Shown here: in pieces, positions 32,884 to 45,235 of the stretch
Numbering within the stretch: the first letter of the stretch is position 1
How the letters are laid out: every line of letters begins with the position of its first letter
NCBI GenBank assembly: GCA_032622095.1
Contig: CP136061.1
Span: 6,768,734-6,832,733 of the forward strand
DNA length: 64,000 bases
DNA from: Siphonodentalium dalli
Lineage: Eukaryota; Mollusca; Scaphopoda; Gadilida; Siphonodentaliidae
Direction of reading: 5' to 3'
The notes under the pieces: model-generated
Seen by the model: the letters and a program-made list of their open reading frames with translations, nothing else
Told to the model about the DNA's origin: nothing
Database searches by the model: none
Program-made: the position numbers and the translations under genes

Positions 32884-33678
32884 CACTCTTATAACTAATG
32901 TGTAGAAATGATTACACATCAAATGTGTAAACCCGGTTAATACACATAGCAATGTGTAGTTTTACATACAAATACATTGACAAGTGCCGTTCTACACATA
33001 ATGTGTATATTTTGTTACACATAAGTGTGTAAGAACGTAGACATGCGCATTGCGGTGCCTTCAGTTTCATAGTCTGCTACGTGACGGCCATATTGTTTGA
33101 GTATATGTTTTGGAATACAATCTACAGCGATCGTAGACAAGGACGTAAGTTCAGAATTCCAATTTGTGGGTTTAGTATTAATAGTATATCAGGATTTATT
33201 TGTTAAAACTTTCATGGCGATTACTGCCCTTAGACTCTTGTTATGATTGTTGTAAAAATACTAATATTATGCAATCACGCCTCGACTCTGGTTTGTTCAT
33301 TCAAAGCAAAAACTCACAGTGCAGAACAAAATACTACACACCACTATGCGCCATGAAAGTTTTAACATATAAATCTGCATATATCTTTAATACTATACCC
33401 ACAGGTCGGACTACTGAACTTGCATTTCTTGTCTACAAACTGTGTGTGTAAGAACCTACACAAAATGTGTAAGGGATATGTGTTGATTTTATACACACAG
33501 TTGTGTATAAATGTGTAAAAATATACCCATTTATGTGTAAAAATTGTTACACAATTTGTGTACGAATATGAAACTACACATATACTACACAAATATGTTT
33601 AAGATCAAAATTGAATAATGATTGTGTAGCAGGGCTACACATTTTGTGTAGAAAACCTACACATTAGTCATAAGAGTG
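32884..33678. mobile_element. TA-flanked element with dense acaca/tgtgt motifs
   Basis: TIR CACTCTTATRACTAATGTG. TA lies at 32882-32883 and 33679-33680. The flanks (ctcggaaacgggtggagcta / tcgacttgaaatttgg) are found uninterrupted at 33784-33822, a paralogous empty site that confirms the insertion point. The interior is full of short acacattatgtgta-like repeats. Confidence 0.85.
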
Positions 33679-34559
33679 TATCGACTTGAAATTTGGTATG
33701 TGAATGTATCTTGCCCCGGATACGAATTTTATCGGGTCGCCGAGCCCGTGCGACGCCAGCTTCGCGCATGCGCAGACCAGATCTCGGAAACGGGTGGAGC
33801 TATCGACTTTGAAATTTGGTTTTTGAATAGCCCGGACAACGTCGGGCTCATCGGCTAGTATGTATATATGGGGGTATGTTCATGGTGCTATGTTCCATTT
33901 CAATGTCAATGTCAGACCATGTTGCCGGCAATCAACCACAATAACGTATAATATTATGCAATTAAAAATCTAACTCAACATTGATACAAATGAAGCCATG
34001 CAAGCTATTTGGTGATCGGAGTTTTGTGTGAAATTATTAATTATTCTGGCAGTTCTTGGTACGAAATGGACAATAAAAAAAAATTAAAAAAAGTATTTTC
34101 AACATCTCAAATGTATTGAAATCCATTGTATTTGTTTTCTCTTAATCATTGCTCAGATTCTATATATACAATGAAGATGATAATATGAGAAACTTAGTAT
34201 ATTTTGCCCAGATATATCCAGAGAAATTATTTGTTGAAAATCTATTGCCATTTTTGGTTGGATTTATGCAAAACGTGCATGCGCCCCCCACGTAACCAAT
34301 AACCAGTAACTGAAGAACACATTATGCACCGACAAAATATATGTCCCAGAAATCTAAGGCCTCGATCATCTATCCAAGGATGAACATCATTGTACAATAT
34401 AGTATAGGAAAATATTTATATCTTTCAATATTCATACCATCTAAAGCTCCAGAAGAATTAAATGAGCTGATGTTGGCATCACATGGATAATAGAAGGTAA
34501 AAAAAAAAAACATTCAAAACCTGTAAAAACTTATCGAATTGCTTTATTCAGTGCAAGGT

Positions 34560-35150
34560 TTTCCTCGTATATCAGGGAGGAGTCGGAAAAAATTTGCAGG
34601 CACGTATGCTGATTTTTGACTTTCGACCCTTGTTGGGACCCACCCACCCCCGCGTCCAAATAATTTTTTCCGTTTTCGGCAGTTTTTTCGGACCAATTTT
34701 GGACACCAGTCCACCTTTTAACACTAAAACAGAGATTTGCGGGGGATATTCACTGTAAACAGCTGTATATGAATTTATGTGCATATTATTAGTCATGGGT
34801 GTTGACATTGACATGTAAATAGGAACAAGACATTTTGGGGTCATTCGGTCAAAAAAAGACATGGCTGCCAGCAGCCATCTTGGATTTCAAAATTCAATCC
34901 ATTAACATGGGCTATATATACAGGCTATACTGTTTGTCTGATCATCATGAAAGTTGTCATTTATGTTAATATTGACATATATAGATGTGTTTTAAGCCAA
35001 ATTCATTGCAAAAACAGTCAAAAAGACTTGCAGGAAAAATATTTTTGAGTTGCGGAAAAATTAGTTTGTTGGTCCTATCGACCACCCACCCACCCCGGCA
35101 CACGTGCCCGAAAAAAACTTTTTTCCCACCCCCTCCCCCTGCGTATATAA
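34560..35150. repeat. Inverted-like element with acccacccaccc blocks
   Basis: ggaggagtcggaaaaaattt at the left and aacttttttcccaccccctc at the right, with cgacccttgttgggacccac and cgaccacccacccaccccgg. Probably one degraded element. Boundaries uncertain. Confidence 0.4.
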
Positions 35151-35194
35151 GAAGAAGCGGGACACACTCCATGATATCGTATTAGAAATGACAA

Positions 35195-35400
35195 AAAATA
35201 AACTAAAAAAGAAATAGAATCTATGCGAAGAAGTTTCCTTATAAATTTGATAATATATAAAGAAACTTTCCAGAGAAGATGAGGCCTTAGCAGAATGAGG
35301 TCCCCCCAGAGGGTGAATTTAGTGATGATAGCCGCTATGCGGGATACCTCTGGACACCTCATTCTGCAAATGACATGCACACTATATATATAAACTCAGA
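35195..35400. mobile_element. Family H element, right part
   Basis: H core (tataaagaaactttccagag) followed by a hairpin ending cattctgcaaatgacatgca. Confidence 0.7.
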
Positions 35401-35642
35401 CGTGCAATTACTGTGCTGCATTTTATTAGTTAATTATTTAGTTAACTCAACTTAGATCATGGAGTGCGCAATTTAACTTTTTAATTTCAGACGGGCCAAG
35501 GGCAATTGTACCTATATAATATTTGAACATTTCCTGAAGAAATTGCATGTCAATGAGTATTTAGTATAAACTGCATGTCAAAGAGTATTTAGTATAAAGC
35601 AACCGCTGATTCATCAGTTAACTATGTTGACTGGAGCTTCAT

Positions 35643-36442
35643 TAAAGTGATGTGAAACACTCCGGTATGGTGATCAAATAGAAATGGAGAATAATCTTAA
35701 TGTGATGTGAAACACTCCGGTATGGTGATCAAATAGAAATGGAGAATAATCTAAATGTGATGTGAAACACTCCGGTATGGTGATCAAATAGAAATGGAGA
35801 ATAATCTTAATGTGATGTGAAACACTCCGGTGTGGTGATCAAATAGAAATGGTTAAAGTGATGTGAAACACTCCGGTATGGTGATCAAATAGAAATGGAG
35901 AATAATCTTAATGTGATGTGAAACACTCCGGTATGGTGATCAAATAGAAATGGAGAATAATCTTAAAGTGATGTGAAACACTCCGGTATGGTGATCAAAT
36001 AGAAATGGAGAATAATCTTAATGTGATGTGAAACACTCCGGTGTGGTGATAAAATAGAAATGGTTAATGTGATGTGAAACACTCCGGTATGGTGATCAAA
36101 TAGAAATGGAGAATAATCTTAAAGTGATGTGAAACACTCCGGTATGGTGATCAAATAGAAATGGAGAATAATCTTAATGTGATGTGAAACACTCCGGTGT
36201 GGTGATAAAATAGAAATGGTTAAAGTGATGTGAAACACTCCGGTATGGTGATCAAATAGAAATAGAGAATAATCTTAAAGTTATGTGAAACACTCCGGTA
36301 TGGTGATCAAATAGAAATAGAGAATAATCTTAAAGTGATGTGAAACACTCCGGTATGGTGATCAAATAGAAATGGAGAATAATCTTAAAGTGATGTGAAA
36401 CACTCCGGTATAGGTGATCAAATAGAAATGGAGAATAATCTT
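35643..36442. repeat. 55-bp minisatellite, 15 units
   Basis: gtgatgtgaaacactccggt and atggtgatcaaatagaaatgg recur 15 times, with some short units. The final unit runs into the dispersed repeat shared with 28965-29276, so the array grew from the end of that repeat. Confidence 0.92.
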
Positions 36443-36802
36443 GTTCAAAGTAGTAATTTTTACAAATATATATCCAAATTGACAACACACACCGTCATTC
36501 TTATATATGAATTAAATGCAATGACTCTCTATGGCGAAATCATTTTCGTTAGTTTATCGCCGATATATGCGTTCCGAATCGAGTAGTAAATATTTACAAT
36601 TGAGCGTAGTTCTGACGATGTTTTCTATGGAGTGGTACGGTCGATTTGCTTAAAATTTTCGGCGATGTTAGTAGAATCAGAATGTTACATTCCTCCAGTT
36701 GTCGTAGCGGCTGGATTCTTATATATCTTTATTGCCTCCTTCTATGGAGATATTGAATATATATAAAACCTGTGCCAATGCATTCTCTTATATATGCGAG
36801 TC

Positions 36803-38925
36803 GGGCCGGGCTTACTGAAACCACCCACCCACCGGGCTTGGTATCCTGGAATGTTTTCGCGACCCCCTAATATTTAGAAACCACCCATGCATGCATGCAC
36901 CCACGGGCTTGGTATCCTGGAATGTTTTCGCGACCCCCTAATAGTTAGAAACCACCCACCCACCGGGCTTGGTATCCTGGAATGTTTTCGCGACCCCCTA
37001 ATATTTAGAAACCACCCACCCACGGGCTTGGTATCCTGGAATGTTTTCGCGACCCCCTAATATTTAGAAACCACCCACCCACGGGCTTGGTATACTGGAA
37101 TGTTTTCGCGACCCCCTATAATATTACAGAAACCACCCACCCACGGGCTTCGTATCCTGGAATGTTTTCGCGACCCCCTAATATTTAGAAACCACCCACC
37201 ACGGGCTTCGTATCCTGGAATGTTTTCGCGACCCCCTAATATTTAGAAACCACCCACCCACGGGCTTGGTATACTGGAATGTTTTCGCGACCCCCTATAA
37301 TATTACAGAAACCACCCACCCACGGGCTTCGTATCCTGGAATGTTTTCGCGACCCCCTAATATTTAGAAACCACCCACCCACCGGGCTTGGTATCCTGGA
37401 ATGTTTTCGCGACCCCCTAATATTTAGAAACCACCCACCCACGGGCTTGGTATCCTGGAATGTTTTCGCGACCCCCTAATATTTAGAAACCACCCACCCA
37501 CGGGCTTGGTATCCTGGAATGTTTTCGCGACCCCCTAATATTTAGAAACCACCCACCCACGGGCTTGGTATACTGGAATGTTTTCGCGACCCCCTATAAT
37601 ATTACAGAAACCACCCACCCACGGGCTTCGTATCCTGGAATGTTTTCGCGACCCCCTAATATTTAGAAACCACCCACCACGGGCTTCGTATCCTGGAATG
37701 TTTTCGCGACCCCCTAATATTTAGAAACCACCCACCCACGGGCTTGGTATACTGGAATGTTTTCGCGACCCCCTATAATATTACAGAAACCACCCACCCA
37801 CGGGCTTCGTATCCTGGAATGTTTTCGCGACCCCCTAATATTTAGAAACCACCCACCCACCGGGCTTGGTATCCTGGAATGTTTTCGCGACCCCCTAATA
37901 TTTAGAAACCACCCACCCACGGGCTTGGTATCCTGGAATGTTTTCGCGACCCCCTAATATTTAGAAACCACCCACCCACGGGCTTGGTATACTGGAATGT
38001 TTTCGCGACCCCCTATAATATTACAGAAACCACCCACCCACGGGCTTCGTATCCTGGAATGTTTTCGCGACCCCCTAATATTTAGAAACCACCCACCCAC
38101 GGGCTTGGTATACTGGAATGTTTTCGCGACCCCCTAATATTTAGAAACCACCCACCCACGGGCTTGGTATCCTGGAATGTTTTCGCGACCCCCTAATATT
38201 TAGAAACCACCCACCCACGGGCTTGGTATACTGGAATGTTTTCGCGACCCCCTATAATATTACAGAAACCACCCACCCACGGGCTTCGTATCCTGGAATG
38301 TTTTCGCGACCCCCTAATATTTAGAAACCACCCACCACGGGCTTCGTATCCTGGAATGTTTTCGCGACCCCCTAATATTTAGAAACCACCCACCCACGGG
38401 CTTGGTATACTGGAATGTTTTCGCGACCCCCTATAATATTACAGAAACCACCCACCCACGGGCTTCGTATCCTGGAATGTTTTCGCGACCCCCTAATAGT
38501 TAGAAACCACCCACCCACCGGGCTTGGTATCATGGAATGTTTTCGCGACCCCCTAATATTTAGAAACCACCCATGCACCCACCGGGCTTGGTATCCTGGA
38601 ATGTTTTCGCGACCCCCTAATAGTTAGAAACCACCCACCCACCGGGCTTGGTATCCTGGAATGTTTTCGCGACCCCCTAATATTTAGAAACCACCCACCC
38701 ACTGGGCTTGGTATCCTGGAATGTTTTCGCGACCCCCTAATATTTAGAAACCACCCACCCACGGGTTTGGTATCCTGGAATGTTTTCGCGACCCCCTAAT
38801 ATTTAGAAACCACCCACCCACGGGTTTGGTATCCTGGAATGTTTTCGCGACCCCCTAATATTTAGAAACCACCCACCCACGGGCTTGGTATCCTGGAATG
38901 TTTTCGCGACCCCCAATATTTAGGA
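36803..38925. repeat. 59-60-bp satellite, about 35 units with higher-order structure
   Basis: The unit contains ccacccacccacgggcttgg, tatcctggaatgttttcgcg and accccctaatatttagaaa. Variants (tatactgg, ataatattacag, gcttcg) repeat in the same order with a 478-bp offset (37236 versus 37714). A truncated hairpin arm (36774-36802) forms the left junction. Confidence 0.93.
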
Positions 38926-39011
38926 AATATTTAAGGGTAGTTGACTTTTCAAATGAAAATAATCATTAAATTTCACGAATCAAGAATAATTAAGTACTCT
39001 CGTGAGATGCA

Positions 39012-39081
39012 GATATGATATGATATGATATGATATGATATGATATGATATGATATGATATGATATGATATGATATGATAT
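39012..39081. repeat. (ATATG)n microsatellite
   Basis: About 13 uninterrupted copies of atatg/tgata. Confidence 0.92.
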
Positions 39082-40169
39082 CATGGATGAATGAACTGCA
39101 ATCAATTTGTTTATTCTCTTCACTCAAAATTGCACATTTGAAAAAAAATATATTTTACAGAAGTACCCGAAAACAGTGATCTTTTAATTATTTATCATGT
39201 CATAATTTGTATGTGACTATAAATGAGGTTATAATTTCCAACGGGTTGATGTGTTTCTTAAAGATTGCGTCACAATACTCGCTTAATTGTGCCAAATTCC
39301 AAGGCAAAAGAAATTCCTGACAGAGTTTGAGAAAATCCATTTTGTATTATACCAGTACATTTTTTTTGCAAAACGTACGTGGGTCTGACCCTTAAAACTC
39401 ATATTTTATATCTTATTATACAACTTGACAATTTAATTTAGAATTTGAATTTTCAACTAGAAATTCAACTTTAAACCAATGTTTGAACTCAATATTTTAA
39501 TTTTGATTGGAAATGGGAATGGCGCATGCATGTGTTTTAATTTGCGCACCTTTGTTGTATTTCTCTCCAAATGCACCCGCCCTTGATTCAGTGTCCATGC
39601 ACCCCACCCCAAACCCAAACCAAATACTTGTTTTCCATTTACAGTTGAGTTAAAATTCACAGAATATAATATTTGTTATCAATGTGCATATATAGGCCTA
39701 CTGTATGCATGACTATTGCTTCATGCTATATATTCAGCCATTGTTTTTAAATCATTTGAAATATGTCATCGGTTCAACGGGGCAAATAGTTTGTATGGTA
39801 TTTTGTGTCGCCTTTGTGGTTTTTCTCGTCTAGCCAGTGGTTGGGAACTTCATGGCTGGGCGATCTTTGGTATTTCCTTATGCCATCAACAAACGTCCAC
39901 CCGACTAATATGTTTACATGCTAAAAATAGAAATCGGCTGGAACGTACCGAGAAACTGCAAACAAAACGACAACACAGTAATATTCTCAGATTTTATCGC
40001 AAACAAAAGGGTGTTAAATACTTAGAAATATATTTATAATTGTATTCACATAGAACTAACTCTCAAACTACTATAGAAGTTGGTTTATTAAAGACGCATT
40101 CCTAAAATTCCACACGCAAATCTTCTCTGAACATGTTGTGAAAGTCACATGACTTGGTCACATGACCAA

Positions 40170-40484
40170 CGGGAATTCCATTCATTCCTGTGTATGTCGC
40201 ACGAGGGTATAAAGACTGTTCAATCGTATTGATGGAAGACGGTTATCGGAGAATTTGGTAAGATATTTCAGATTATTTACTCGATTATACGTCACATTCT
40301 CTCGACATACACTTACTTTGACAAACACATTTTTATTTGTAATCGCGGATATCACGATTTTTATCACATCGTTGATCTAAAGCGGCTTCTGCAATTTTCA
40401 ATTTCAGAAGTTATATCCGCTGCCATTTGACACCTCTTTGGTTCTCGTGTCGTGGCTGCTGTGGTTTGTCACTCACAGACTTCT
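40170..40484 (+). promoter_or_regulatory. Candidate VGLL4 5' flank / 5'UTR
   Basis: This is non-repetitive sequence directly upstream of the putative VGLL4 ATG, free of the MITE families that fill the surroundings. No clear TATA element or initiator was found. It is included only because of its position and because it is unique sequence next to a conserved exon. Confidence 0.3.
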
Positions 40485-40560
40485 ATGATGATGGAGACGC
40501 CGTTAGATGTACTATCGAGAGCTGCTTCCATGGTGGAGACGACCCACACGAATGGTAACG
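40485..40560 (+). CDS. VGLL4: VGLL4 (vestigial-like 4 / Tgi), probable first coding exon
   Basis: Three consecutive ATGs (40485, 40488, 40491) lead into METPLDVLSRAASMVETTHT. The first 15 residues from the third ATG match my recollection of the N-terminus of vertebrate VGLL4 (METPLDVLSRAASLV) except for one conservative change. VGLL4 is a nuclear co-factor that competes with YAP/Yorkie for TEAD/Scalloped through C-terminal Tondu motifs. The exon ends at a GT: gtacgt starts at 40561, or less favourably gtaacg at 40555. Both leave phase 1. No Tondu-domain exon was seen in the remaining 23 kb, so intron 1 probably runs past the window. The short length is the main uncertainty. Confidence 0.75.
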
Positions 40561-41477
40561 GTACGTGTATATATATAAACTACAGCTCGGGTAACAACAC
40601 AGCGTTTATTATATCACTGTGTATCGATCGCATTGCTGAAATATTTCTGAGATATTTGTTAATCTCCGTGAGGCGTTTTCACCATTTACGGCGCAGTTGT
40701 TAGGAATTCTTATCAAAATCACCCAGTAAAGACACATAGTTACCATTTACATGTAGTCGTCAATTTTACATTAGATTGACTAGATGGATATGTTCATTGT
40801 GTTTTTGTGCACTGACTGTTCAAAATTCAGTGATTCACGTGCACATGGGTTTTTTTTATTTATAATTAAATGTTTGATATTAATCATATTATTAAAGTGC
40901 CTCATAATGATCAGAGCTAAAATTTATCACACAACATTTATTATATCACGTTGTATCTATCACATTGCTGAAATATTCCTGTGATGTTTGCTAATATCTA
41001 CGAAAGGCATTGTCTCTATTCTTGATACAGTTGGCAATTCTAAATTAATCAAAATAAATCAGGAAAGATACATAATGGGCCCTTTAATTACAATGTAACA
41101 TCCATATTTCATAGAGAGATCATTATATATATACATGTACATTGTGCACTTATTCTGTTCAGAATTCATAGTGATTCACATATGAGATCTTTTTTATTTA
41201 TAATCCCAATTTTCGATATTAAAAGTACTCTATCGATTCGACGGTCCTCATATCATCAGATTCCAACAACACAAACATTATATGCCTGTTTGTCAAATAT
41301 CTGACACAAAAAAGACACTTGATTTTAGAGTTATCCATCTTCATCTGCAAAATTAATATCTGATCACTCTGAACTCTGATTCCTCGACTCGAATCAAATA
41401 TTTTTTTATCCCCGAAGCCAAGGCAATAGTAATTTGCAAGCGTTAATTCGGATTATGTGTCTTTAACAATTATTTAA

Positions 41478-41860
41478 CCCTTTACCCAACAGAAGGGCCC
41501 TGTGCCAATGCATTCTCTTATATATGCGAGTCGACCATAGGTCGCCTCGCATATATAAGAGAATGCAATGGCTTAACACATTAAAAATTATAAAATTGTT
41601 AAAGAATGTAAGAAAAAATGGTAAAAAAAAGATTTTTTTTAGGCCAATGCATTCTCTTATATATGCGAGGCGACCTATGGTCGACTCGCATATATAAGAG
41701 AATGCATTGGCACAGGGCATAACTGTAACTATCACAATGTGGTCAAGGAGCCGGTTCCAATGATATCCATATTTGTATGGTTTTATTGAGACAGACCGAA
41801 GATATTTTAGGCTGTTGAAGCTTTATTTGGCCGGTTTTGGCCGGTTTGTTGGGTAAAGGG
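41478..41860. mobile_element. Family P1 MITE, copy 3
   Basis: TTAA on both sides (41474-41477, 41861-41864), TIR CCCTTTACCCAACA. Two palindromes, same orientation as 18847. It lies in the presumed VGLL4 intron 1. Confidence 0.88.
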
Positions 41861-42096
41861 TTAAAGTGACTTATAATATTCGGGACTGAAATTGAAGCTA
41901 CCAATAATTGCTCGTATTTGTCATGGTCACAGGCTATGATGATACAAACAGGTTGATATAATAACTCTTATAAGTTTATACTCTAACTAGTATATAACCA
42001 CACACCCTCTGCATTCACACAATTAGCTTCCGTAAAAATCGTGATACGGTTTCACAAACTTTTTCGACGTTCATCAGGCAATAACTGAAGGCGCTA

Positions 42097-42186
42097 TTAA
42101 CCCTTTATAGAGCCCCACATAGACTGGAGCAGACGACACTCTGCAGTGCATGCTTCCATCTGTGTGAGGCTCCCTGTGGGATAAAT
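42097..42186. mobile_element. Family P3 element, single copy
   Basis: TTAACCCTTTATAGAGCCCC to ggctccctgtgggataaa. Central gactggagcagacgacac is shared with other P3 copies. The right TTAA is mutated. Confidence 0.7.
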
Positions 42187-42197
42187 CTCTTAATTAA

Positions 42198-42590
42198 CCC
42201 TTCACCCAACAAAACGGCCGAAAACGCCCAAATAAAGCTTCAACAGCCTAAAATATCTTCGGTCTGTCTCAATAACACCATACAAATATGGATATCATTG
42301 GAACCGGTTCATTGACCACATTGTGATGGTTACAGTTATGCCCTGTGCCAATGCATTCTCTTATATATGCGAGTCGACCATAGGTCGCCTCGCATATATA
42401 AGAGACTGCATTGGCCTAATAAAAAATCTTATTTTAACACTTTTTACCATTTTTTCTTACATTCTTTAACAATTTTATAATTTTTAATGTGTTAAGCCAA
42501 TGCATTCTCTTATATATGCGAGGCGACCTATGGTCGACTCGCATATATAAGAGAATGCATTGGCACAGGGCCGTTCTGTTGGATAAAGGG
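42198..42590. mobile_element. Family P1 MITE, copy 4 (reverse orientation)
   Basis: TTAA at 42194-42197 and 42591-42594. TIR CCCTTCACCCAACA / CCCTTTATCCAACA. Two palindromes. Confidence 0.87.
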
Positions 42591-42749
42591 TTAATCCAAA
42601 CACATGGTGTTGTTAAATTGGGTGCACTTTCAACTCCATTTGTCGATATTTTCCTATGACATGTTATGATGCCAGTTTGTTTATGTTTCTGCGTGAATGT
42701 GATTCATGTTTTGGGCTCATTTGCTTTGGGCTATGAATTAACTCTGTTG

Positions 42750-43826
42750 ATATGGGAGGCCAAATTCACATTTAAAAAACCAATTACGCTTAAGCGTAAT
42801 CCCATTGCACTTAAGCATAATCGTTTAATCGCGTAAGCGTAATGCTATTACGCTTTAGCGTAATCCCATTATGCTTAAGCGTAATCCCATTATGCTTAAG
42901 CGTAATTCAGATTTCCATTACGCTTAAATGTAATGCCATTACACTTAAGCGTAATGCAATTATGCTTAAGCGTAATGGAATTTGTATTACTCTTCAGCAT
43001 AATGGGATTACGCTAAAGCATAATTCAAATTCCATATCTCAAAACACCCTGAGGCTGAAATGGATGCAGCCAATTACTGATGCTAGTAACTTTTAATATA
43101 TACCTACTGAAGCATAGAGGCCCAAGATGAATTATATTGGTATGTAGACACGCCATTACAAACTCTGTATCTGCCTTTATTTAGACCCCTCCCCCACATA
43201 CTGCATATTTCTTATAGAAATATGGATAATATCAATATTGCGCTATGCACCTAACCGACCGATTCAGCCTAATGGTACTCCCAGGCACGGCATTACCACA
43301 TCCGTGTTTCACATTCTTCCCAGATCCTGACAGCTATCTATCTGATTCTCGTTGAAATATAAATACGATATCAATAATGTGATATGCACCTGATCCACTG
43401 AGTCACCGAATGAGACTCCAAGCCACCGTTACTATAGTAACTTGCTGCAGCAGGATAGCTAACTTGCTGCAGCAAGATAACTAACCTGCTGCAGCAAGAT
43501 AGCAACTTGCTGCAGCAAGATAGTAACTTGCTGCAGCAAGATAGCTAACCTGCTGCAGCAAGATAGTTAACTTGCTGCAGCAAGATACCAATATAATTCA
43601 TCTGGCACCTCTACGCTTCCGTATATACCTACCTTAGATGATACCATTATATGTAATGTAGTAAGGCTATGAAAACATATTACGCTTAAGAGTAATGGCA
43701 TTACACTTAAGCATAATGGAGTTGTGAGTGAGGCTATTACGCTTAAGCATAATAGCATTACGCTGAAGCGTTATTACGCATTTATATGCTTAAAGGTAAT
43801 TAGCTATTAAATGTGAATTTGGCCTC
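42750..43826. mobile_element. Inverted-terminus element carrying ACGCTTAAGCGT arrays
   Basis: gggaggccaaattcacattt at the left and its complement at the right. Inward of each end are arrays of the palindromic 18-mer attacgcttaagcgtaat and variants (42783-43025, 43678-43800). The centre holds the gctgcag minisatellite. No transposase. TSD not resolved. Confidence 0.65.
43440..43587. repeat. ~21-bp minisatellite of ttgctgcagcaa palindromes
   Basis: Seven units of acttgctgcagcaagatag. Each is itself a 12-bp palindrome. Confidence 0.9.
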
Positions 43827-43949
43827 CCTTATGTTGATGCTGCAAAAAAAGAGATATTTCAGGAAATGTCCAGTTTTATTTCCAATGTTGCCAGTGAATA
43901 TACAACGTACTAGTATATGATTATAAGAAAAGACTGGCTGATCCATTGG

Positions 43950-44354
43950 CAAGCCTTGAAATAGTGTGCCTGTCATTTGCAGAATGAGGTCCCCAGAGGA
44001 TGAATTTAGTGATGCTACCCCGCATAGCGGGCTAGCATCACCAAATTCAACCTCTGGGGACCTCATTCTGTTTACAACTCAGCAGAATGAGGTTCCCAGA
44101 GGGTGAATTTGGTGATGCTAGCCCGCTATGTGGGGTAGCATCACTAAATGCACCCTCTGGGGACCTCATTCTGCAAATGACAGGCACACTATTTGCAGGT
44201 TTTCTCCTACTCCAGTAAGTGAAATAACTCATGAATGTTTTATATGTAACCCACAGGGAGCCTCACACAGATGGATGAATGCACCACAGAGTGTTGTCTG
44301 CTCCAGTCTGTGGGGGGGCTCCCTATGGGTTCAAGCACACTATTTCAAGGCTTG
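43950..44354. mobile_element. Family H element with 8-bp TSD TCCATTGG and P3 insertion
   Basis: CAAGCCTTGAAATAG at the left and CTATTTCAAGGCTTG at the right, flanked by TCCATTGG (43942-43949, 44355-44362). It contains two hairpins and a P3 element (about 44250-44335). Confidence 0.85.
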
Positions 44355-44369
44355 TCCATTGGGATCATT

Positions 44370-44780
44370 GGGTATGACCGGCAGAGTATTATGCAAGTCG
44401 ACCATACATGTACATGTAGGTTGCCTCGCATATAATAAGAGAACGCATTGGCCAAACAAATTTTAAATTATTGTTTATAATTGTTAAAAAATGTAAGAAC
44501 AAATGATAAAGAATTTAAGAAAATATGATAAAAATTAAATTGTTAAAGAATGCTTGAAAAAATTATTAAAATAATTTTTTTTGAAAGATTATAAGAAAAA
44601 ATGATAAAAATTTGTTAAAGAACGTAAGAACAAATGATAAAAAATGTTAAAGAATGTAAGAAAACTTGATAATAAATGATGAACATTTGTTAGGCCGATG
44701 CATTCTCTTATATATGCGAAGCGACCTATGGTCGACTCGCATATAAAGAGAACGCATTGGCACATGGTCCTTAATGTTGT
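44370..44780. repeat. Decayed hairpin modules with aatgtaagaaaa spacer repeats
   Basis: Two damaged copies of the ~70-bp palindrome (about 44392-44460 and 44693-44765) flank an AT-rich stretch in which gttaaagaatgtaagaa recurs. It looks like an expanded, decayed P1/P2 interior. Confidence 0.65.
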
Positions 44781-45235
44781 GCCAACGCAGCTCCCGTTAT
44801 GAAGAGGTTTAATCAAAATTAAAATCGGCTGCTTTACCCCATTTATAAAAATAAATTGAATGAAAACCTAGCAATTTCGATTGTGGCAAACAAGTTACAT
44901 TATTTATTGGAAAGTCAAGATCCCCTGATTTTTTCGTTCAAAAATCAATTAAGCTTCAATCCAGTAAATCTATTGATTGAAGATTTTGTGTTCTATAGTG
45001 CTTGTAACAGTCTCTACCCAATGCCTGCACCAGCCACAGTATGACAGTAATTTGGCATTCTGCAGAGAAATGTATTGATTTTGGAGGAAATCGCTCCATG
45101 TGAGCCCATGTGATGGGATTCTCTCCACCGCCATTTGCTTGTGTTAATTGCAGTGAATCATTCTACAGTGATGCTTTCAGGGACATTATAATTATTTTAT
45201 AATTATTTTCTGGACTTTTTATATTAATTTTGGCA

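Noticed and set aside
37236-38762. ORFs repeating GGWFLNIRGSRKHSR and their antisense partners
   Set aside because: Satellite read-through on both strands.
39716-40039. 107-codon plus-strand ORF upstream of VGLL4
   Set aside because: No recognisable domain, and the composition looks random. It may be 5' flank but is not supported as coding.
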